This document shows positions 1-11,702 of a DNA stretch of 64,000 nucleotides, piece by piece; the stretch's first letter is position 1; each line of letters opens with the position of its first letter. A program made the position numbers and the translations under genes. Source of the stretch: Lingula anatina (lineage: Eukaryota; Brachiopoda; Lingulata; Lingulida; Lingulidae); the NCBI RefSeq assembly GCF_001039355.2, contig NW_019775457.1, forward strand, positions 308,258-372,257. Direction: 5' to 3'. The notes below the pieces were generated by a model. That model was not told the DNA's origin. It ran no database searches and saw only the letters and a list, made by a program, of their open reading frames with translations.

Positions 1-424
1 TCTCTTTCTCCTATATATTGTGCACAAATAAAACCGTGTTAGATCTCATATGTGGGCAGACAACAAACAATATGTAATAGTGTATTTAATCCCCAATCAG
101 TCCTTTCAATGAAATGATAAGAGCTAATTTCACCTCGTGCCTGATCACATGCAATTCATGAGTCATATAAAGAGAAAACATGATACGGCAGAGAACAAAG
201 TACATGCACATGACACATGTTAGAGACCACTATTTGACAAGAGGATCAAAATCAAATTGATACTTTATCATAAAGAGGTCAATGCCAATATCGTGGCTGA
301 CAACAGACACCAATCCTACTATTCAAATTCCTGGCAGAATTATGTCAGCAATATGGAGTCTGAAGTCTTGATGCCTCTACATAACCCACCCCAGGGTCCT
401 GTTGAAAACAGACAGAGATGTTGG

Positions 425-512
<88 letters not shown>

Positions 513-1382
513 NAGCCAAAAAGTAAAACTGCCCTCCACTTATCGTGTTTACAAGGAAAGTGCACGGCGCCGGCAACGGCGACGGCGATGGCGACGACAG
601 ACGCAGGTGATGGCAATATGTACAGACACATCTGTGTCTGTACATAAAAATGTGCTTAATTACTCAAGAGAATAAACTAATATTGTATATATGTTCTGTT
701 ACTTACATGGAATAAAGATGTGCTTAATTACTCAAGACTATAAAACTTTTACAGAAGAACTCATGAACATGTAGTTTTGGCACAGTTTTGACCTTAATTA
801 TGTCATTTTCACCCCTGAAAACTTTTACTGTGCTACGTATATATCAGAAGACTATTTTTTCTGAATATCATCTTTACTTCTTATCAAAAAAAATTAACAT
901 TTCAATCTTTGCAAAAATGTACAAACAATATCTACAAATTCTCTTTCTCCTATATATTGTGCACAAATAAAACCGTGTTAGATCTCATATGTGGGCAGAC
1001 AACAAACAATATGTAATAGTGTATTTAATCCCCAATCAGTCCTTTCAATGAAATGATAAGAGCTAATTTCACCTCGTGCCTGATCACATGCAATTCATGA
1101 GTCATATAAAGAGAAAACATGATACGGCAGAGAACAAAGTACATGCATATGACACATGTTAGAGACCACTATTTGACAAGAGGATCAAAATCAAATTGAT
1201 ACTTTATCATAAAGAGGTCAATGCCAATATCGTGGCTGACAACAGACACCAATCCTACTATTCAAATTCCTGGCAGAATTATGTCAGCAATATGGAGTCT
1301 GAAGTCTTGATGCCTCTACATAACCCACCCCAGGGTCCTGTTGAAAACAGACAGAGATGTTGGATTTTATATATATATATAT
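1..1382. repeat. near-identical 430-bp duplication, probable assembly overlap
   Basis: Bases 1 to about 430 recur at 940 to about 1370 with essentially one difference (acatgcacatga versus acatgcatatga). Both copies end in a (TA)n run. The first run, about 427-512, stops at a single N (513), after which unrelated sequence begins. The second run is only about 16 bases long. A single N beside a long dinucleotide run inside a duplicated segment is typical of two overlapping contigs joined without collapsing the overlap. A real tandem duplication is possible. I see no gene in either copy; the open frames here are just translated (TA)n. Confidence 0.85.
427..512. repeat. (TA)n microsatellite ending at an N
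   Basis: About 43 TA units followed by N at 513. The long isoleucine-tyrosine reading frames on both strands are artefacts of this repeat. Confidence 0.95.
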
Positions 1383-2745
1383 AGTTTGTCAATATACACA
1401 CACACACTTCACTGATACGCTAAATGCCAAATAATACTCTGAACAACAGGTCCTTCACTTTGAAGGATAAGGATACAACATTAACAAGGTTACCATGTTT
1501 TAACAAAAGGCAACAAACCAAAAAGGTTGCTATGCCTCAACTTTCAAAGCTGTTCCTTTCTTTCCTAAGGTACTACATTTTCAGACAAAAGTCTTACAGC
1601 TTGCAATCAGGTTATCAAAAATGGATGAAAAAAAAAACAGGAACAAGATAACCCATCTTCAAACAGCCAAATACTTCAAAGTAAAATTAACTACATGTCT
1701 TACACAGTGCAACTTTGTTAGATTTAACATCATCCAAACTCCGTATGGTTTGAAGGCTTTGAACACGTGGTAATACATAAACAGTATAGAGCCTCTGGAC
1801 AATGGTCATTTCAATACTGGACCCTGATGATTCTGTCTTCTCCATCTTCTCCATAGTGGTCAGTGTTAGTGGTGTGGTGTCCAGCCAGCTGTGTCCTCCA
1901 AGGTGAGTAGTTGTATTATGATCTGTGTTCTACTGCCCTGCTCTGTCATATACTGCACCTCTCAGTACTCACCCAGACAGTTTTATCACTGGCCCTGCTG
2001 ACTACACCACCCATACAAAACACAGCTAGTATATATGTGTAGGCAGTTTTAATTACCACAGCCCTTATCATGACATAACAATAATCAATACTGGAGACAT
2101 ATCTGTTTATCTATATCAAACTTATATCTAATACTAAAAACAGACACATATATACATATATATTGAAAGCGGGTGGCATCAGTTAATGGAGACCAGTCAG
2201 GAACAACAGAAGCCAGGCCAAGGTTGTAGTATCTCCTCATTCTTGCTTCAAGTGTGTAGATACTGGCTAATATTAAAGGTCAGAATATGGGACAGTATGG
2301 GGGTTGAATGGAGGTGGAAGACAATGAGATTTGGCCGCTTGGGAATGGTTGAAATGCAGACAGGATAGGTGCCAGTATCTCTGAAACACTCTGTCTCATA
2401 TAATTCTAACCTTTGGGTTGAGTGGAGGTGGGAGAAACTAGGGTCTGGGAATGGTTGAAATACAGACAGCATATGTATTGAGTTAAATGTGGAAATTCAA
2501 CTAGTATTTGGGAAAGGATGAAAAACATGCAGTATAGGTGTTCATTGATTAAGATTTAAGAAATGTTATTAAATAAGGATAGTATTTGGGATAAGTGGGG
2601 GGTAGGAGATATTGAGATTTGGGAAAGGTTATAATACAGACTGAGACAATAAGGTATTGAGTAAAATTTGGAGATACAACTAGAATTTCAGAAAGGAGGT
2701 TGGAAAACATGCAATATAGGTGTAATTGGGGGGGGGGGGGGGTTA
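1383..2745. other. no gene recognised
   Basis: Non-coding by inspection. It contains degenerate repeats around 2270-2720 built on 'gggacagtatttgggttgaatggaggtgggaga'-like phrases, which recur at 3340-3490. A minus-strand frame at about 1690-1905 has no recognisable domain and no convincing splice sites. Part of this stretch may be intron of the REEP-type gene whose first exon lies at 4061-4190. Confidence 0.6.
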
Positions 2746-3088
2746 AAGGGATAACAACTGTTCATTTTGGCCAAAAATTGAATTTTTCTGGGGTAAATGA
2801 CAATTTTTCCATACTTATTAATTGTAAATGAATCCAGTCCCACATTCAAAATTAGTCCCTGTTTTTTTCTCAAAAGTTTGGTTTTTTTAAATAATCTCTT
2901 AAGAGATTATTACAGACTTTAGCCAGCTATAAAGGTCACACGATGTGATGGCAAGCACAAATTCCAAAATAATTGCGTTAACTGCCGTTTTTGGGGTAAA
3001 ATAGAATTTATTGTATTTCTATGAGTTATTTACAATGTATTTATTGTAAAATATAGATATCTTACAAACTGTTGCTATCCCTTTAAGT
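2746..3088. mobile_element. MITE family C, copy 1
   Basis: About 340 bp bounded by inverted ends (taaagggataacaact on the left, tgttgctatccctttaa on the right). The middle is partly palindromic: a 'ttctatgagtt..ttacaatg' block near the right end. A similar copy lies at 49866-50186 in an SLF1 intron and a disrupted one at 4423-4901. No coding capacity, so non-autonomous. Confidence 0.75.
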
Positions 3089-3209
3089 TTTAAGAAAGGT
3101 AAGAATATGTGCTAGTTACAACTGGAGTTGTCCATTGTATGTGATATACAAGAGTGTAATTATATCGGTTGCATACAGTGGACAACGTGTAGCTGTAACT
3201 GACTTACGT

Positions 3210-3335
3210 ATACCACGGCTGGTGCTTCCAACAATAGGATGAACGAAACAAACCAAAGCGTATATAAATACAGGCAAACCTGTATAGGTTATACAAGTGC
3301 AATTACCCTATTGTTTGAAGCACCAGCCGTGGTAT
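3210..3335. repeat. small foldback element
   Basis: The left arm 3210-3237 (ataccacggctggtgcttcc and on) is matched in reverse complement by 3308-3335, with about 70 bp between. It resembles a short MITE. No coding capacity. Confidence 0.75.
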
Positions 3336-4060
3336 AAGGGACAGTATTTGGGTTGAATGAAGGTGGGAGATATTGGGATTTGGGAAAGGTCAAAATATGG
3401 AACAGTATTCATGTTGAGCACAGGAGGGAGATCATGAAACTTAGGAACGGTCAAAATACAGGACAGTATTAGGTTGAGTAGAGGTGGGAGTTGTTATTTT
3501 ACAGGGATACTTTCAGTGTTTTTTACAAAAAAAAAAAAAAAACAATAAGAAAACTGTAAGAGCCAGTTAGGGGGTGGGGTGGGGACTCACACTGCACTGG
3601 TACCAAGCCAACTTAAACTGACATACTGTACAAGTTCTAGAGTAGCCTATCATTTATGACAAGTATTCCATAAATCCTGAAGGTGAACAAACTTCTAAGA
3701 CCTGCTCTCATGTTAGAGACTGATCTCAAAGCACAACCTGACATATGGAGGGAGAAATTGATCATTATCTGGCCAAACAATGAGAAGTCACACCCTGTCC
3801 ATTTTATAAGACTTTTTCTCCGATTTCTGGTCTCCAAGCATGCGCCACTAGTATCACCCTACTGTGTTCGTGGTCACCACCCATCTACACCTATTGTTGG
3901 CGTTGCTGTGCGTGTCACCCTGCCCCAGACGAATGCAGTACATCTAACGATCTATTATCTAATCTTCAAGTTCTACTTGCTCTATCTTATATGGCGGCCC
4001 AAGCGAACAGATGCCAACGGTTGAAGTGCCTTTTTCAACCTTTGTGAAACAAATATTTAC

Positions 4061-4190
4061 CTATTACAATATATAGTCTTTTGACGCCAGTCTTCGTCTC
4101 AACTTTAGCTAATAAATCGTTCACTGCATTTTTCTCATGGAGAGCTTTATCCAGCTTTGCCTTCCAGGCTTCGACTTGTGCGGAGGCCAT
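4061..4190 (-). CDS. REEP5/REEP6-type protein, first coding exon (partial gene)
   Basis: This exon encodes about 43 residues starting MASAQVEAWKAKLDKALHEK and continuing NAVNDLLAKVETKTGVKRLY. That matches the N-terminus of REEP5/6 proteins, including the HEKN..DLLAK.E.KTGV signature. REEP5/6/Yop1 proteins are ER membrane hairpin proteins that shape tubules. The methionine at 4190 is chosen because it aligns with the family start and has a good context (A at -3, G at +4); an in-frame ATG exists 20 codons upstream. The exon ends at a good donor (ctattac on the plus strand, GTAATAG|GTAAATA on the gene strand), phase 1. I found no following exon between 1 and 4060, so the rest lies beyond the left edge or is missing from this assembly. 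Confidence 0.8.
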
Positions 4191-4422
4191 CTTCCTGTTG
4201 GTGTAGCGAAATGCCTGAAGGGGGCGCAAGATATGAGGGATATTCTCCATGCACTTGCCTCGACCCTGGCCCTGGTCAGAGTGAGGCTCTTAGTTGTTTT
4301 CTTATTAAAACATGTTGAACGATCTTGGCCTTGTTGAATATCAATTTTTTACAAGATGGAACGAATCTGTATAATTTTTCATGAGACACTCTCGAGTTAG
4401 TTAAATGACAAAAGATGATGTT

Positions 4423-4901
4423 TAAAGGGATAACAACTTTTCAAATGAGATTCAAAATTCTACAGAAAAAGTACATTGTAAACAACATCATAGAAATATA
4501 GTAAATTCAATTTTACTACAAAAACGGTTGGTTATCGCAATTATTCTGACATCTGTGTTTGCCATCTGATCACTTGGACCTTCATAGATGGCTACCTTCC
4601 GTATCAATCTCTTGAGAAATTATTACAAAAACCACACTTAAAAAAATAACCATCGACTATATATCTTTGAGTTTCGGAACAGATTCATTAATCATCACCC
4701 TGAGCTTCAGAGCTAACTTGACACTAACCTTTTCAGACACGATGGAGATAGGCTCGGTGAAAAGGTTAGTGTCAAGTTAGCTCTGAAGCTCAGGGTGTTA
4801 ATCATTGGACAGTACGAGAAATCATCGTTTACCCCGGGAAATTTATCTGTGTTTTGGCACTTTCTCCGCCAAAATGAACAGTTGTTATCCTTTTAATTAA
4901 T
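4423..4901. mobile_element. MITE family C, disrupted copy with nested foldback
   Basis: It begins tttaaagggataacaact and ends aacagttgttatcctttta, the same termini as the copies at 2746 and 49866. An inserted foldback at 4690-4805 interrupts it (arms accctgagcttcagagctaa and its reverse complement, about 45 bp each). Confidence 0.6.
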
Positions 4902-5935
4902 GAAACATTGAACAAAAAATGGTCAGAAATGACAATAAATCAAACTGCCTGGGCTAATACAATACCAGGCGACCTACGTACATAGGTCCGTGTCAACAAG
5001 ACCAGGTCTACATATTACTATAATTCAATTATTTGTTGGTCACATTTCTTATAGCAGGTATGGCTTCACGTTGTTCTGATAACACTGTCAGCGACCATGT
5101 TACCATGCTTTTCCTTAATGAACAGCCAATGTGAGGTCCGGAAAGTCACAAAGGGAGGGATTCCCCACCCGGATATACAAACATTTCTTTCTACTGTAAA
5201 GAGATAATGTGCGTAGTTTTGCGGGTTTTTTAAAATAAATTTTCAGTACGAAGTACACGGATTATTTATATTTTACCCGAATGCTCTCGTTTTTTTTTTT
5301 TTTTTTTCATCGGGNCTGTAGCCTATCTCCATCGTGTCAAGACACGATGGAGATAGGCTCGGTGAAAAGGTTAGTGTCAAGTTAGCTCTGAAGCTCAGGG
5401 TGTTAATCATTGGACAGTACGAGAAATCATCGTTTACCCCGGGAAATTTATCTGTGTTTTGGCACTTTCTCCGCCAAAATGAACAGTTGTTATCCTTTTA
5501 ATTAATGAAACATTGAACAAAAAATGGTCAGAAATGACACTAAATCAAACTGCCTGGGCTAATACAATACCAGGCGACCTACGTACATAGGTCCGTGTCA
5601 ACAAGACCAGGTCTACATATTACTATAATTCAATTATTTGTTGGTCACATTTCTTATAGCAGGTATGGCTTCACGTTGTTCTGATAACACTGTCAGCGAC
5701 CATGTTACCATGCTTTTCCTTAATGAACAGCCAATGTGAGGTCCGGAACGTCACAAAGGGAGGGATTCCCCACCTGGATATACAAACATTTCTTTCTACT
5801 GTAAAGAGATAATGTGCGTAGTTTTGCGGGTTTTTTAAAATAAATTTTCAGTACGAAGTACACGGATTATTTATATTTTACCCGAATGCTCTCGTTTTTT
5901 TTTTTTTTTTTTCATCGGGGAACGGTTTGGAATTT
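4736..5935. repeat. 605-bp direct duplication with an N at the junction
   Basis: The segment from gacacgatgg (4736) to the poly-T/catcggg run (5314) recurs from 5341 to about 5919 with a few substitutions. An N at 5315 ends the first copy. The next bases, ctgtagcctatctccatcgtgtc, are the reverse complement of the start of the second copy, giving a perfect hairpin around 5340. An N, a poly-T run and a snap-back junction together suggest a contig join artefact. No gene. Confidence 0.8.
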
Positions 5936-6378
5936 CCTCCCAATATTTTTCCTTTCGGCAAGCAACATTGCTGTTTTTACTTAAAATAAAGGTAAATGCA
6001 CATTAATTTGATTTGTGGAAAAGAGTATATATTTCTGAACATCAAGTTAGATTTCCTGACCTGAACTTCAGGTCGAACGAGGGTCAGCGTCTTCATTTCC
6101 ATATATGTACACATTATAAATATACAAACGGGTACATAATTTTAACTCTGGTCTGCATCGGCTTGAAACTAAAGCCTCATTTTTATACTGTAAAATCAGG
6201 TACAGAAATATGGATTGATTAAATCTTCACATAACAGACAAAAATCACACGCGATTTCGATGCTTTTCTCCTAAAATCAAAGGTCAATTTCACCTCATTT
6301 GTCAACCAAAACACTGTATCAAAACGTTTATAAATATGTTTTGTAAAACGAATTATATTTGTTTATTAATTTGTGTTA

Positions 6379-6411
<33 letters not shown>

Positions 6412-8564
6412 TTTTGTTTGGTCTGTATTCATAGCTGTCTTTCGTGTAAGGTGCTGCGAAGGGGTAGGTCTGATTTGCCTGTTTTACTTTATTACTTGTA
6501 TTCATTTTCAAACAAGTAGATCTCAGTCCAGAAATCACGAGTGCGTTACGATGATGGGTACACCCTTCAACATTATCTATACATTGTTTGTTAACATCAT
6601 CCTCGGATTTTTTTCTTGTATTTTGATTTTTGTCATAATCTTTTACACTCTCACCACAGGATGCGTTTGTAATCTGTGACAAAATTTTTGTATCACATTC
6701 TTGAATTTTGTAATTTTTTAGAAGCCCCTGATTTCAGAAGGTAATGATTACTCTTTGTCTTAGCACTAGTTGTAACTTCGTAAACGACTGTGCGTCAAAT
6801 ATCAACTCGGCACCGGTAAATATGCATATAGCAAAAAATGCACACTGAGCAAAAAATAATAATAATTAAATAAAACACATTAATAAATAAAATAAAATAA
6901 ACGCCCCACTCAATACTTTAAGAAAAAAATTATCAGCTTTATGGTTATATATATATCTGCAGATTACTGTCCGTAGCCCAGTACATGTGACATATATATA
7001 ATTCACATGGGGTGTTAACTTTTTTGCTCAGTATACACACAGATTTCGATTTCAACTCAAAACTGTAGTTTTAATGTTTCATAAGCGGTGTTTTTGAGTA
7101 CAACTTAAAATACTTATTAAAGGACGTTTGCGTATACCCTTATTTTTCTCTGGTCGAGAGTCTCTCGTGACAGCAGTAGGTGCGATAAACTTTCCCAGGT
7201 GACGCAATGAACTATTCTCTCTCTAAAAATACATCAAAGTGATAACTCTAGTTGGCGATGCTGAAGCCAATTAAGTAACATTTACTATCGACCTTTAAAA
7301 CTGTTACATCTCATAAACCTCCTTGATTAAACTGAGGCTAATTTTAACTTGGAGATGAAGCCATAAAAGATGTCACTTAATCCTTCTACAAAAAAAAAAC
7401 CTTCTTATGAATAAAGATATATAATATAGAGATATACAAGAAATTGTCTTCATTGACCCTAAATATTTTCAGCCGTCTCCCCTCAAACAAAAAAGTATTG
7501 AAGGCTTGCCAGAACAGCCTTCTCAGTTATTCATTAGTGTGTGTAAAATAATGAAGCTATAGTTCTTCTCACCGCCATATTTGTCCCCTACATCGCTTGT
7601 GGTGCAACAGCGCTGACGTCACTGGCACACAGCCAACTTGCTTTAGAAATTACGACAAAGAGTAAATACCACTGGAATAATAACCCAGATATAAATTGTT
7701 TATTAAACAATATTTATTTATCCAATAAAATCAAATAAAATAACAAAATTTTTGTTTTAGTGTAATGTTTTAAACTTTTAAACGATGATTGCTGACACCA
7801 AATGTATATTAAATTGAACACAAATTGTGAATCACAGAAATCAGAACTGACCTCAGCTCAGTGAGGGGGGTGATGATGACTCAACACTAAAACATTCAAT
7901 TATTGAGGATGGTCAATTTTATCCAAAAACTCAACCTAGTGAATCAATATTCAATTCTTTAAACCTTCCCTGCACTGTCACCTCACTGAGCTGATGACCA
8001 AGCACCATCACCCCAGTTTTTGTTATGCCATGGCTATTTTGTGACCATGGGAACCGATGAGTCAAAGAACCATACAACCAGAATCATGATCTAGTTACAC
8101 ACAACTGTTATGCTAGGATACCTATACTGTGACACAAAATGAAATTAAAGAATTACTGCCATGACCAAAATTATCATCATTACTTTATAGGAAGACTCAT
8201 GGCTTTTCCTGGACAGCGCAAGCATAAGGGGGCTGAAGAAGAGAGAATAGCTGCTCATTTAATTTATCCATATGCTGCCTTTTGACAGGGAAGCAAAAGC
8301 GTACCCCATTTTCCCCCATTTTCACAATTGTTGTAGAAAACTTACACTGACCAGTCTGTCATTTTTCCATCATTTTAAGTCTCCCTCAGTTTGTGTGTTC
8401 TTATCGCAAATATGAATTGTTACTCTTTTATTTCTGATCAACAACAATCACATTTCCTTCACGTTTTTTTTTTTTTCAAAAATGGGTCTGTATTTCTCTC
8501 TCATATGAAGCCATTTATGCGGGCTTCCTGGTTGAATTCTTCATCTTGTTGCTTTCAGTGCTAG
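5936..8564. other. intergenic / Bcl-2 3'UTR side, no gene recognised
   Basis: It holds an (ATT)n run at about 6377-6410, A-rich low-complexity sequence at 6855-6900, and plain AT-rich DNA. The lower end of the Bcl-2 3'UTR must lie here; a possible minus-strand AATAAA (plus-strand tttatt) is at 7698-7703. On the minus strand, ATGGCG followed directly by a GTGAGA donor-like string occurs at about 7575 beside a CRE (7614-7621). This could be a first exon of an unidentified gene, but I see no continuation. Confidence 0.45.
7614..7621. promoter_or_regulatory. palindromic CRE (TGACGTCA)
   Basis: A perfect 8-bp CREB/ATF consensus in a locally CpG-richer patch (7570-7625). No confident gene start is attached, so its function is inferred only from the motif. 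Confidence 0.4.
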
Positions 8565-10384
8565 TCACCGCACTGCGACCATGGTGGCTAGAGTACCCAA
8601 ACCCAGGGCTGTGACCAGCAAACCCTTCCAGATCCCATTCTCCATCTGATTCTTGTCAGGAAAAGAAGCTACAAAGGTGTCCTAGAGAGGAGAGAAGTGG
8701 TCACAATACAGTCAACTTCATACACACAATGGCAAAATATTTAACATAGAGAGAATACATCATACTGAGTGATAGTTACTCTTAATACAATAGGAAAAAT
8801 TCTAAGAACCTGTAACTTGACACTATTTGTGGTTAGATATAAATGAACAATATCTGGACAGGATCCAAGGTTTCTGGCAATCATAAATCAACACCTTGGT
8901 TGTCAGGCGGCACTAGTTCCAAAGGTATGCATTCCATTCAGTGACTAATATCACATAACTCTACACAGGATTGCCCTCCAGTAAGGTCAATTAGGCAAAT
9001 ACATACCCCCCCACCCACCCAAAAAGTTTTTTTCCCCAATTTTAAGTCATATATTTGTCATAATAAAATTGGGTACTTTTGTAGTATACCCCCCACCCTG
9101 TAACTTCCTGAAACTTTCATTTTTCAAACATCTTTTTACATTGTCTTTTTCACCTATGTCAAAACTGTTGAAATAAAATGTTTTTGTAATTACCTGTGGT
9201 CTTTTTATTAGTTTTAATCACGTTTAATCCACCCCATTGAAATACAATGTGAAAATTTACAATGTACCCGCAGTCAATAACTTGCCGCGTTTTCGTTGGC
9301 TAACTCTACCTTATTTTATGTGAACATAGGATTGATACATTGTATACTTGGACTTCCTCTGTGAAATTATTATGAGCTACTTGTTCACATAAAATTACCT
9401 TAGAGTTAGCCAACGAAAACGCGGCAAGTTATTGACTGCGGGTGTAAATTGAAGATTCTAACATTGTATTTCAATGGGCTGGATTAAACATGATTAAAAC
9501 AAATAAAAAGTCCAATTACAAAGTAATTACAAAAGCATTTTATTTCAACAGCTTTGACAAAGATGAACAAGAAAATGTAAAAAACTGTTTGAAAAGTGAA
9601 AGTTACAGGGTGGGGGGGTATACTACAAAAGTACCTAAAATTGTAATTGTCCTTATTAAAAAGATTCACAAGTTAAATCCAAGGGTAGACTTTCAACTAC
9701 ATACATTTTTCGATATTTGTTATCATTTGTATGTATTTCTACTTTTTAAAATACAATCAAGATCTCTAATAAAGTAATATTAACAACAAAATATTAAATA
9801 CATACCCAGCCACCTTGTTTATGTATCCAGGGGCCAAGTTTGGTCGCAACATATTCACCAACATAATCTGGAAGTTTGTCCATCAACGTGTTCATGTCGT
9901 TTTCTTGACAATGTTTCATCAGTCGAGATCCAAACGCGTAAATAGTGACAACTCGCCCCCAGTTGACTTCGTGGTCTGTAAATATATGCTCCAAACAACC
10001 ATTAACAGTTTCTTTGCCATTTAGTTCTGATAAATCAAGTTTGTTCATCATCCCATTAAAGGTTATTTTGTGCTTTTCCAAAATTTCCGTTACCAGACGC
10101 CTCATCGTTTTTGAATAAGTATCGTTTGGTTTTGAGTTATTATATCCAACAGTCCAGAACAAAACATCATGGGCTATCTCTTTGGCTGTTTTTGCTATGG
10201 CGGATGAAGGTAAATGTTCTTCGCCTGTTTGAGTGCTACGGTGACCGCTGTTCACCAACCCGTTCAACCCCTGATCACGGACTTTTTCGGCCATTTTGTT
10301 GTTGTTGTTGTAAAAATTCTCTTGAATATTGGCCTTTATCGTACCCCTACTCCTCACCGATGGGTCCACTCCATTCTCGTTCAT
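8565..10384 (-). CDS. Bcl-2 family apoptosis regulator, MCL1-like
   Basis: Two coding exons, 10384-9806 and 8681-8565, give 231 residues. The splice (GGCTGG|GTATGT to CTCTAG|GACACC) rebuilds BH2 as WIHKQGGWDTFVASF. BH1 is clear at about residues 133-144 (HIFTDHEVNWGR, with invariant NWGR). A BH4-like segment is near 70-81. The C-terminal 23 residues (GIWKGLLVTALGLGTLATMV and on) are a hydrophobic tail anchor for mitochondrial or ER membrane. The BH3-equivalent (MRRLVTEILEKH, about 93-104) aligns to the MCL1 BH3 but lacks the usual Gly-Asp. Such proteins hold back BAX/BAK-type effectors by binding BH3 helices. The start at 10384 is the first ATG; the open frame continues 32 codons upstream without one. 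The intron holds a large foldback. The gene is divergent from the BH3-only candidate. Confidence 0.93.
9060..9655. repeat. long intronic foldback in the Bcl-2-like gene
   Basis: The left arm, about 9060-9325, is the imperfect reverse complement of the right arm, about 9385-9655. The best-matched block is gcagtcaataacttgccgcg with the following gttttcgttggctaact, and its complement. The loop is about 60 bp. It lies wholly within the single coding-region intron (8682-9805), so the pre-mRNA would carry a hairpin with about 265-bp arms. Small open frames in the arms are incidental. Confidence 0.85.
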
Positions 10385-10620
10385 CTCCAGATCGTCTCCG
10401 AAAAGTGAACTTCTAGCCCTTCCGTCCGTAGATATCCGTAATGACGAAAGCGAAAAATTTTGGTGAAGGTGTTTGGGCAAACACTAAATATGAAGTCAAC
10501 GACGAAAATAGCAGCGAGCGGATGACGTCAAGGTTTTTTGGTGCTCTGATTGGTTGACTAGAGGACACGTGCTATAGCTCGGAACAACAAGGTGGAAGTT
10601 GTGAAGTTTTTTAAGACTAG
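10385..10620. promoter_or_regulatory. shared bidirectional promoter of the Bcl-2-like and BH3-only genes
   Basis: Between the Bcl-2-like start codon and the BH3-only first exon lie a palindromic CRE TGACGTCA (10523-10530), an inverted CCAAT box (ATTGG, about 10548-10552) and an E-box CACGTG (10566-10571), within 50 bp. The region is richer in CpG than its surroundings. CRE and CCAAT sites are established features of stress-responsive and bidirectional promoters. That this one drives both genes is inferred from spacing and orientation. Confidence 0.6.
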
Positions 10621-11672
10621 ACGTTTCAGGAATTAACAGAAGAGAAACCAATAAAGAAGAAGTACGATCTGGGAGGTAAGTTAGATAAGAATACCCACAG
10701 TTTCCCCCCTTTTTTTAATTTCTTTAAATGTTGTTTGTAGATCTAATCCTAGAAACATCCATATTTTTACACGTACTGGTAGCATATACATTTGTTGATT
10801 AATTACCAATTACTGATTGGTCAGGATTAGTAATACGTTATTTGCGCCATTTTGTTTTTGTCTGTTGATTAATTGCCTAAGCATGTTAATTTTACAATTT
10901 TTATGCTTATCCCTTATATCTACCAACAGATTCAGACTTGTCGATCTGACTAGTATCCCTGGCAATGGTACTAGTGATTTACATGTACTAGTATATATCA
11001 CTTCAATATAATTCAAACTAAATTCTAATGATAATTTTTGTCATTTATTTGCGTAACATAATACATCCGATTGCTCATCAATGATTATAATCCAGTAACT
11101 TGACAAAATCTGTTATGTATAAGGTCCACATTAGACTGTACAGTACTAAAACAAACAGGCTGATTAGTGATAAACAATTATATACTAGAACACCTAAAGT
11201 AAATAAATTTTCTGTTGAGACCCTCGTTTTATTAGTACTTAACAGTTTTCACTATTGAATAGTATATAATCCATGATATTGAAAACAACTTTTCAATCCC
11301 AATTGAATTTTCCACAAGAGAGAAAATATTTTACCTATTCACGAATCATATATTATTGGTCCTTGCACTTGGAATTCAGTGTTTTGTCTATTTCAGTTAA
11401 ATTTTATTTTCTTACTGTGTGACCAAATATTTCCACTTCTCAAGTCACCTGTACATTTCAGAGGGAAACTATGCATGTCAGATACTTTTATTTGAGGGGT
11501 TAATTCATCATTTAAAGTCATTTAGGTCTGAATTAGAGAGAATACAAGTAGTTTTACAGGACATGTAGACACAGAAAAGACTTGGACAGTTACAAATATA
11601 ATTGCAAATATAGTATTCCTTTAATCCCAGCCTTGTTTAAGTTTTACTTTTTTTATTTCCAGTTGGCGATAT

Positions 11673-11702
11673 ATGCAGGAAAAAACCCACAATAGGAAAT
11701 GA
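11673..11702 (+). promoter_or_regulatory. upstream ORF overlapping the BH3-only start codon
   Basis: In the second exon (acceptor tttttttatttccag, exon from 11663) the first ATG opens a 9-codon frame whose TGA (11700-11702) overlaps the ATG of the BH3-only frame (11699-11701) as ATGA. Scanning ribosomes would meet the uORF first, so the main protein would depend on leaky scanning or reinitiation. Confidence 0.6.

Noticed and set aside
257-675. Several open frames of 64-101 codons rich in Ile-Tyr on both strands
   Set aside because: They are translations of the (TA)n run and end at an N.
1690-1905. Minus-strand frame of about 70 codons (..MEKMEKTESSGSSIEMT..) that might be a last exon
   Set aside because: No acceptor of usable quality, no match to REEP tails, and no supporting neighbours.
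3637-4024. Plus frame of 113 codons and minus frame of 66 codons
   Set aside because: No recognised domain, no splice context, and they sit in the presumed first intron of the REEP-type gene.
6353-6682. Two opposite frames of over 100 codons
   Set aside because: Both depend on an (ATT)n run; the remainder has no family resemblance.
9484-9777. Frames of 61 and 95 codons in the Bcl-2-like intron
   Set aside because: They lie in the right arm of the foldback and are mirrored in the left arm with stops.
10111-10416. Plus frames opposite the Bcl-2-like exon
   Set aside because: Shadows of the minus-strand coding exon, which has clear BH1/BH2 motifs and correct splicing.
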